Origin: an uncultured Collinsella sp.
Lineage (GTDB): Bacteria > Actinomycetota > Coriobacteriia > Coriobacteriales > Coriobacteriaceae
Assembly (NCBI GenBank): GCA_900551205.1
Contig: URUW01000064.1
Coordinates: forward strand, 1 to 9,096
Direction: 5' to 3'
Length of the DNA: 9,096 nucleotides
Shown piece by piece: positions 5,226 through 9,096 of the stretch. The position numbers and the translations under genes were made by a program. Each line of letters begins with the position of its first letter. Positions within the stretch are counted from its first letter, which is position 1. Below the pieces are notes generated by a model. The model did not search any database. It saw only the letters and a program-made list of their open reading frames with translations, and had not been told where the DNA came from.

Positions 5226-5255
5226 GCAGTTTGCAAAACTGCAGGTCGCAGACCT
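5226..5255. repeat. Two adjacent palindromes sharing a GCA centre
   Basis: GCAGTTT-GCA-AAACTGC (5226-5242) abuts AGGTC-GCA-GACCT (5243-5255). Both are perfect, both have the same 3-nt centre, and there is no gap between them. They lie between the possible gene remnant and its terminator. They could be transcript hairpins, a protein-binding site or a recombination site. Confidence 0.6.
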
Positions 5256-5261
5256 TCATTG

Positions 5262-5430
5262 CTAGTAGGAGAAATGAGTAGTCTCGGGTGGCTTGCCCAT
5301 GAGTTGACGAATAAGTTGGAGCTTCGCCATTGGCTCAATCGCTTCGCGCGCTCGATAAACTTGTTTAGTAAAAGGCGGATCGGTCACCGATGGACGCGCG
5401 ACAAGAAACACGTACCTCCAGTGGTTCAAG
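5262..5430 (-). pseudogene. Possible 3' remnant of a truncated minus-strand gene
   Basis: Read on the minus strand, this frame ends in a TAG at 5264-5262 and gives protein-like sequence: HWRYVFLVARPSVTDPPF, then TKQVYRAREAIEPMAKLQLI, then RQLMGKPPETTHFSY. The frame continues to 5534 but that part is low in protein character, has an in-frame stop just beyond and no ribosome-binding site. A minus-strand terminator follows 55 bp after the stop, as expected for a genuine gene end. I do not recognise the family. It may be a chromosomal gene whose 5' part was lost when the restriction gene arrived, or a chance open frame. Confidence 0.3.
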
Positions 5431-5592
5431 CACGGCGCGCGTGAGGATCTCTGCAAGCAACCACCTGGTACGCTACTGTTGCCAGCGTGGCTTAGCGGAC
5501 TGGCGAATCCCGCCCCGTGCGCGTCATCATCCAATCAAATGCCCTGGCAAGCAGCAGCACCGCCAATCACACTACGTTCTTACGGTGCCCTC

Positions 5593-5637
5593 TGCGATAA
5601 TATTAGCGAATTGTGTTTTCACCTCGCAGCTACGGAG
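5593..5637 (+). promoter_or_regulatory. Candidate promoter and ribosome-binding site of the RM gene
   Basis: An extended -10 element TGC-GATAAT (5593-5601) has no clear -35 box, as extended -10 promoters allow. Transcription would begin near 5608. GGAG (5634-5637) lies 7 nt before the ATG at 5645. Confidence 0.45.
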
Positions 5638-5644
5638 ACATTAG

Positions 5645-8600
5645 ATGATTACGCTGGACAATCTTCGCGACGCACTTAGGGCTCTGTGCTACGAGCCGTC
5701 GGGCGACGGCACCGTTTATCAGAAATCCTGGGAAGAGACCAGCGCACAAATCACGGTCGATTTTTCCAAGAAACGCATCGGCTACCCGAAAGACCTGGGG
5801 TTCAAGGTCAACAAAGACACAACTTGTAACTTCTCCGATAACGAGAACTTCGTCGTACTCGCCTGCGTAACCATGCTCCTCGACAAAGGATATCGCCCCG
5901 AATCACTCGAGCTGGAGCGCGAATGGGCCCTTGGGCACGAACAAAAGAGCGGCCGCGCTGATATCTGCATTAATGACGAGAGGGGCGACACACTCGCAAT
6001 CGTCGAATGCAAGACCCCTGGAACCGAGTTCAAAAACGAATTCAAGAACATGCAGTCAGACGGAGGGCAACTCCTCTCCTATTGGCAACAAGAGCGCGCG
6101 ACTCGCTGGTTGGTACTCTTTGCATGCGATTTCATCAACAACGAAATTGTGCCAGACCAGGTTTCAATTAACTGCAGCGATGACGAGAACTTCATCGCGC
6201 TCGCCAAACGCGATGACAACATTGCGCTCTACCGCGACGCCCATACAGTGGAACAGCTCCATCAAGTTTGGACGGAAACGTACAACCAACAAGTCGAGGG
6301 AAACATCCTCTTTGGCGATAGGTCGACGGCATACCACCCGATGGTTCCTCCCCTTCTCAAGAAGGACCTTGTCGACTTCAGGGCCGAAGACAGCATCGTC
6401 AACCGCTTCGAGGAAATCCTCCGCCACAACAACGTCTCCGATAAAGAGAACGCCTTCAATCGCCTTATTGCGCTCTTTATCGCGAAGCTCCAAGACGAGC
6501 TCTCGAAAATGCCAACCCAGGAGATTGAGTTCCAATACCGCCAAGGACGAGACACCTACGAAACGCTCCAGGACAGACTCCAGAGACTCCACTCAGACGG
6601 CATGAGAAAGCTCATGCGGGAAGAGGTCCTGTACGTTCCCAACAACTACGCCGAAAACCTCATAAGCAACTATACGGGCCAGCACCGCAAGCAGCTCATC
6701 GAGGAGCTGAACGGCACGCTGCGCAAGCTTAAATTTTATACCAACAATGACTTTGCGTTCAAAGACGTCCACAACGAGGAACTCTTTCTTCAGAACGGCA
6801 AGGTACTCGTAGAGACGGTGCAACTTCTACAGCCGTATCGCATCGTAGGAACTCAAGACATTCAATTCTTGGGCGACCTCTTCGAACAGCTCCTTAATCA
6901 GGGCTTTAAGCAAAACGAGGGCCAATTCTTCACACCTGTGCCCATCACCCGTTTTATTTGGAAGTCACTCCCACTCGACAGCATCGTGCAGGACGAGGCT
7001 GGTGCCGTGCACTATCCACGCGTTATCGATTACGCCTGCGGCGCGGGGCACTTTCTCACAGAAGGGTTCGAAGAAATCTCCGACGCCGCATGCCAATATG
7101 ATCCGACCATAGAGGATGACCTCGGAGACGCCGACTGGGTCAGAGACAATCTCGTCGGCATCGAGAAGGACTATCGACTCGCTCGCGTTTCCAAGGTCTC
7201 GTTCTACATGCATGGCGCAGGGCAGGGCAACGTGGTCTTCGGCGACGGACTTGAAAATTATCCCGACAAGGGAATCGACAGCCGAACCGACAGGGGACGC
7301 TTCGACATTCTTGTCGCCAATCCCCCGTACTCTGTCGCGGCCTTCAAACCGCATCTCAAGCTTCACAACAACGAACTCAAAGTGCTGGAAACCATCAGCG
7401 ATAGCGGCTCGGAAATCGAGACCCTCTTTGTCGAGCGTGCGGCACAGCTTGTTCGGCCCGGAGGCTACGCCGCCATTGTCCTCCCCACCTCGATCCTCGA
7501 CAAGAGCACGAGCTCGAGTTTCATGGCCGCACGCGATGTGCTTTTGAGCTCCTTCGAGATCGTCTCCATCGCCAGGTTTGGATCAGGCACATTCGCGGCC
7601 ACAGGAACAAACGTCGCAATTATGTTCCTACGTCGCTTTGACGAGATCCCGCCCCGCAATGCGAACGCACTTGATTTCGTTGACGCTGTTTTTGAGCGCA
7701 GGAAGCTCACTGGTTGGAAAGACGAAAGCGCTTTCAACGCTTATCTCGACACAATTAATGTAGACGGAGATACTTACCGGGCTTTTCTCGCAGGAGAGGC
7801 TGGCTGGAACGAATGGGCAAACACTCGCCACTTCAACGTTTATTGCCATCTTTTCGAATCATCGAAGGAGCTCAAGGCCCTTCGAAAGAGCAAGACTTGG
7901 AAGGCGGCCGACAAGAACTCACAGCTCAAAGCAGAGAACGAGCTGTTCTATCGCTATGCGCACAAGGAAGAGCGCAAACGCCTGCGCGTTTGGGGTCTCG
8001 TCTGCGGCGAACAGACGCTCATCATCAACTCACCTAACACGACCAAGGAAATCGCCTCTTTCCTTGGCTACAAATGGAGCAATCGCAAAGGCAACGAGGG
8101 GATACAGCCCATCGATGGTGAGGGCGTGCTCTATTCGGACGACGAATCGGACGACACGAACTCGCTAAGCGGCATCATCAGAGCATGGTTCTCCGGCGAG
8201 CAGGTTGAGCCCGGCGACCTTGCCCAGTACTACTACTATGCCAAGACCGCCGATTTCATCGACTTTGATGCCGAGAAGTTCGACGAGACTCTTACGATTC
8301 CCCGCTCTTTCTACAAGCCCCGCTCGTTCGCCCAGGGCACCGTAGTCAAGACGCTTAGAGACATCACATCCTACGTTACCAACAGCGTGGCCCAGAGTTC
8401 CATCACCACCGACACTTACGTAACAACGGAGAACATGGTCAAGGATCGTGGCGGCATAACCGCCTATAGCGGAGAGCTTCCGGCAAGTGCTGGCACCGCA
8501 TACAAGAAGGGAGACACGCTCGTCTCCAATATTCGCCCCTATCTGCAGAAGATTTGGCTCGCAGACCGCGATGGGGCGTGCTCCAAGGACGTTTTGGTAT

Positions 8601-9096
8601 TCCGAAGCATAAATACCGACAGCCTATTGCCCGAGTTCCTCCATCTGCTCCTGTGGCAGAAGGACTTCTTCGACTACGATATGTCCACCTTCACGGGAAC
8701 CGGCAGGCCTCGCGGAGACAAGAATGAGCTGCTCAAATACCCCATCCCAGTCCCGACGCTCTCCGAGCAGAGAGCCCTCATCGACGGTTTCAATCGCTTA
8801 ACAGATGAAATCAATAGCAAAAGACAGCAAATCGCCGCTCTCAAGGAGAGCGTCAAATCACGGTTTGTAGAGATGTTTAGAACCAAGACACACGCATCAT
8901 GGCCAATCGAAACAATCGGCAACTACAGCATAGAAATGCACTACGGCACTTCAGCAAAAGCCGGCGCCGATGGCGATTATGTCTACATCCGAATGAACAA
9001 TATCACCGACGACGGCATCCTTGACCTAACCGATACAAAGCGAATCACCCTAAAGGGCCAAGCTCTCGAAAATGCTACCGTCCGCTATGGCGATAT
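5645..9096 (+). CDS. Single-chain restriction-modification enzyme (R-M-S, type IIB/IIG-like), partial
   Basis: 1150 codons are present; the window ends before the stop. A TAG directly before the ATG fixes the start. Order of parts: (1) residues about 20-165, HsdR-N-like PD-(D/E)xK nuclease with Asp106 (GRADICI) and Glu121-Cys-Lys123 (AIVECKTPG); (2) a helical linker to about 395; (3) N6-adenine methyltransferase at about 400-660, with GQFFTP (426-431), SAM motif I DYACGAGHF (462-470) and catalytic NPPY (559-562); (4) a linker to about 890; (5) specificity region with TRD1 at about 895-1040 ending PIPVPTLSEQRALI (from 1033), a coiled-coil spacer at about 1045-1080, and TRD2 beginning at Trp1086 (WPIETIGNYS). 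One chain should therefore methylate adenine in a bipartite site and cleave unmethylated DNA, as in AloI/TstI-type enzymes. All visible catalytic residues are intact. The recognition sequence cannot be read from the sequence. Confidence 0.9.
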   Translation, partial: MITLDNLRDALRALCYEPSGDGTVYQKSWEETSAQITVDFSKKRIGYPKDLGFKVNKDTTCNFSDNENFVVLACVTMLLDKGYRPESLELEREWALGHEQKSGRADICINDERGDTLAIVECKTPGTEFKNEFKNMQSDGGQLLSYWQQERATRWLVLFACDFINNEIVPDQVSINCSDDENFIALAKRDDNIALYRDAHTVEQLHQVWTETYNQQVEGNILFGDRSTAYHPMVPPLLKKDLVDFRAEDSIVNRFEEILRHNNVSDKENAFNRLIALFIAKLQDELSKMPTQEIEFQYRQGRDTYETLQDRLQRLHSDGMRKLMREEVLYVPNNYAENLISNYTGQHRKQLIEELNGTLRKLKFYTNNDFAFKDVHNEELFLQNGKVLVETVQLLQPYRIVGTQDIQFLGDLFEQLLNQGFKQNEGQFFTPVPITRFIWKSLPLDSIVQDEAGAVHYPRVIDYACGAGHFLTEGFEEISDAACQYDPTIEDDLGDADWVRDNLVGIEKDYRLARVSKVSFYMHGAGQGNVVFGDGLENYPDKGIDSRTDRGRFDILVANPPYSVAAFKPHLKLHNNELKVLETISDSGSEIETLFVERAAQLVRPGGYAAIVLPTSILDKSTSSSFMAARDVLLSSFEIVSIARFGSGTFAATGTNVAIMFLRRFDEIPPRNANALDFVDAVFERRKLTGWKDESAFNAYLDTINVDGDTYRAFLAGEAGWNEWANTRHFNVYCHLFESSKELKALRKSKTWKAADKNSQLKAENELFYRYAHKEERKRLRVWGLVCGEQTLIINSPNTTKEIASFLGYKWSNRKGNEGIQPIDGEGVLYSDDESDDTNSLSGIIRAWFSGEQVEPGDLAQYYYYAKTADFIDFDAEKFDETLTIPRSFYKPRSFAQGTVVKTLRDITSYVTNSVAQSSITTDTYVTTENMVKDRGGITAYSGELPASAGTAYKKGDTLVSNIRPYLQKIWLADRDGACSKDVLVFRSINTDSLLPEFLHLLLWQKDFFDYDMSTFTGTGRPRGDKNELLKYPIPVPTLSEQRALIDGFNRLTDEINSKRQQIAALKESVKSRFVEMFRTKTHASWPIETIGNYSIEMHYGTSAKAGADGDYVYIRMNNITDDGILDLTDTKRITLKGQALENATVRYGD

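Larger units (their letters stand above)
5132..5644. other. Gene-poor junction between the IS and the restriction gene
   Basis: About 510 bp without a complete gene. From the left it holds a GC-rich segment with a small palindrome AGACT-AA-AGTCT (5153-5164), a minus-strand terminator, two adjacent short palindromes, a possible remnant of a minus-strand gene, and the promoter and ribosome-binding site of the restriction-modification gene. The make-up suggests a recombination junction. Confidence 0.5.

Noticed and set aside
5200..5275. tRNA-Cys-like anticodon arm (GCAGT-TTGCAAA-ACTGC)
   Set aside because: It has a 5-bp stem and 7-nt loop with GCA in the anticodon position, but no T-arm, no GTTCGA and no closing acceptor stem.
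5931..6605. Ser/Thr/Arg-rich open frame inside the restriction-modification gene
   Set aside because: It is a frame shadow of the conserved nuclease-methyltransferase chain, with composition typical of a shifted frame.
6965..7366. Minus-strand open frame opposite the methyltransferase domain
   Set aside because: The plus-strand frame here carries SAM motif I and NPPY; the antisense frame has no motif.
1..9096. CRISPR array, rRNA or integron
   Set aside because: No set of regularly spaced direct repeats, no rRNA-like sequence and no integrase with attC-like cassettes was seen.

Overview
The window looks like an accessory or variable stretch of a moderately GC-rich Gram-positive chromosome. 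The Shine-Dalgarno sites are strong and purine-rich, the regulators are compact one-component types, and the codon use and protein style resemble gut Actinomycetota of the Coriobacteriia (Eggerthellaceae-like). That placement is an impression from the proteins, not a search result.

Left part (1-4000): three small regulator-plus-target modules. (i) A carboxymuconolactone-decarboxylase/cupin fusion (minus strand, 77-841) is divergent from a MerR regulator (994-1434). The promoter of the fusion has a MerR-type 19-bp spacer carrying a perfect inverted repeat, and the regulator has a cysteine at position 52, as in the AdhR group of aldehyde sensors. (ii) An NAD(P)-binding reductase-like protein (minus, 1572-2210) is divergent from a single-cysteine HxlR regulator (2372-2722). 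(iii) A two-span membrane protein of 117 residues (minus, 3647-4000) is followed 29 bp later by a TetR regulator (minus, 2994-3617). Modules (i) and (ii) fit electrophile or redox stress sensing; the role of (iii) is unknown.

Middle part (4001-5644): a mostly non-coding, rearranged zone. It holds a complete IS200-type element of about 713 bp (4419-5131). Its single-domain Y1 transposase retains the HUH pair and the catalytic tyrosine. The element carries a 5' leader able to sequester the tnpA ribosome-binding site, a GC-rich multi-hairpin 3' tail, and hairpins at both ends. To its right lie a minus-strand rho-independent terminator, two small adjacent palindromes, and what may be the 3' remnant of a truncated minus-strand gene.

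Right part (5645-9096): one long gene, cut by the window edge after 1150 codons. It encodes a single-chain restriction-modification enzyme: N-terminal PD-(D/E)xK nuclease, N6-adenine methyltransferase, then a type I-like specificity region whose second recognition domain is interrupted by the window end. This order matches the AloI/TstI-like type IIB/IIG arrangement. The gene sits next to the mobile element and the broken remnant, as expected for an acquired defence gene.

No CRISPR array, rRNA or complete tRNA was seen.
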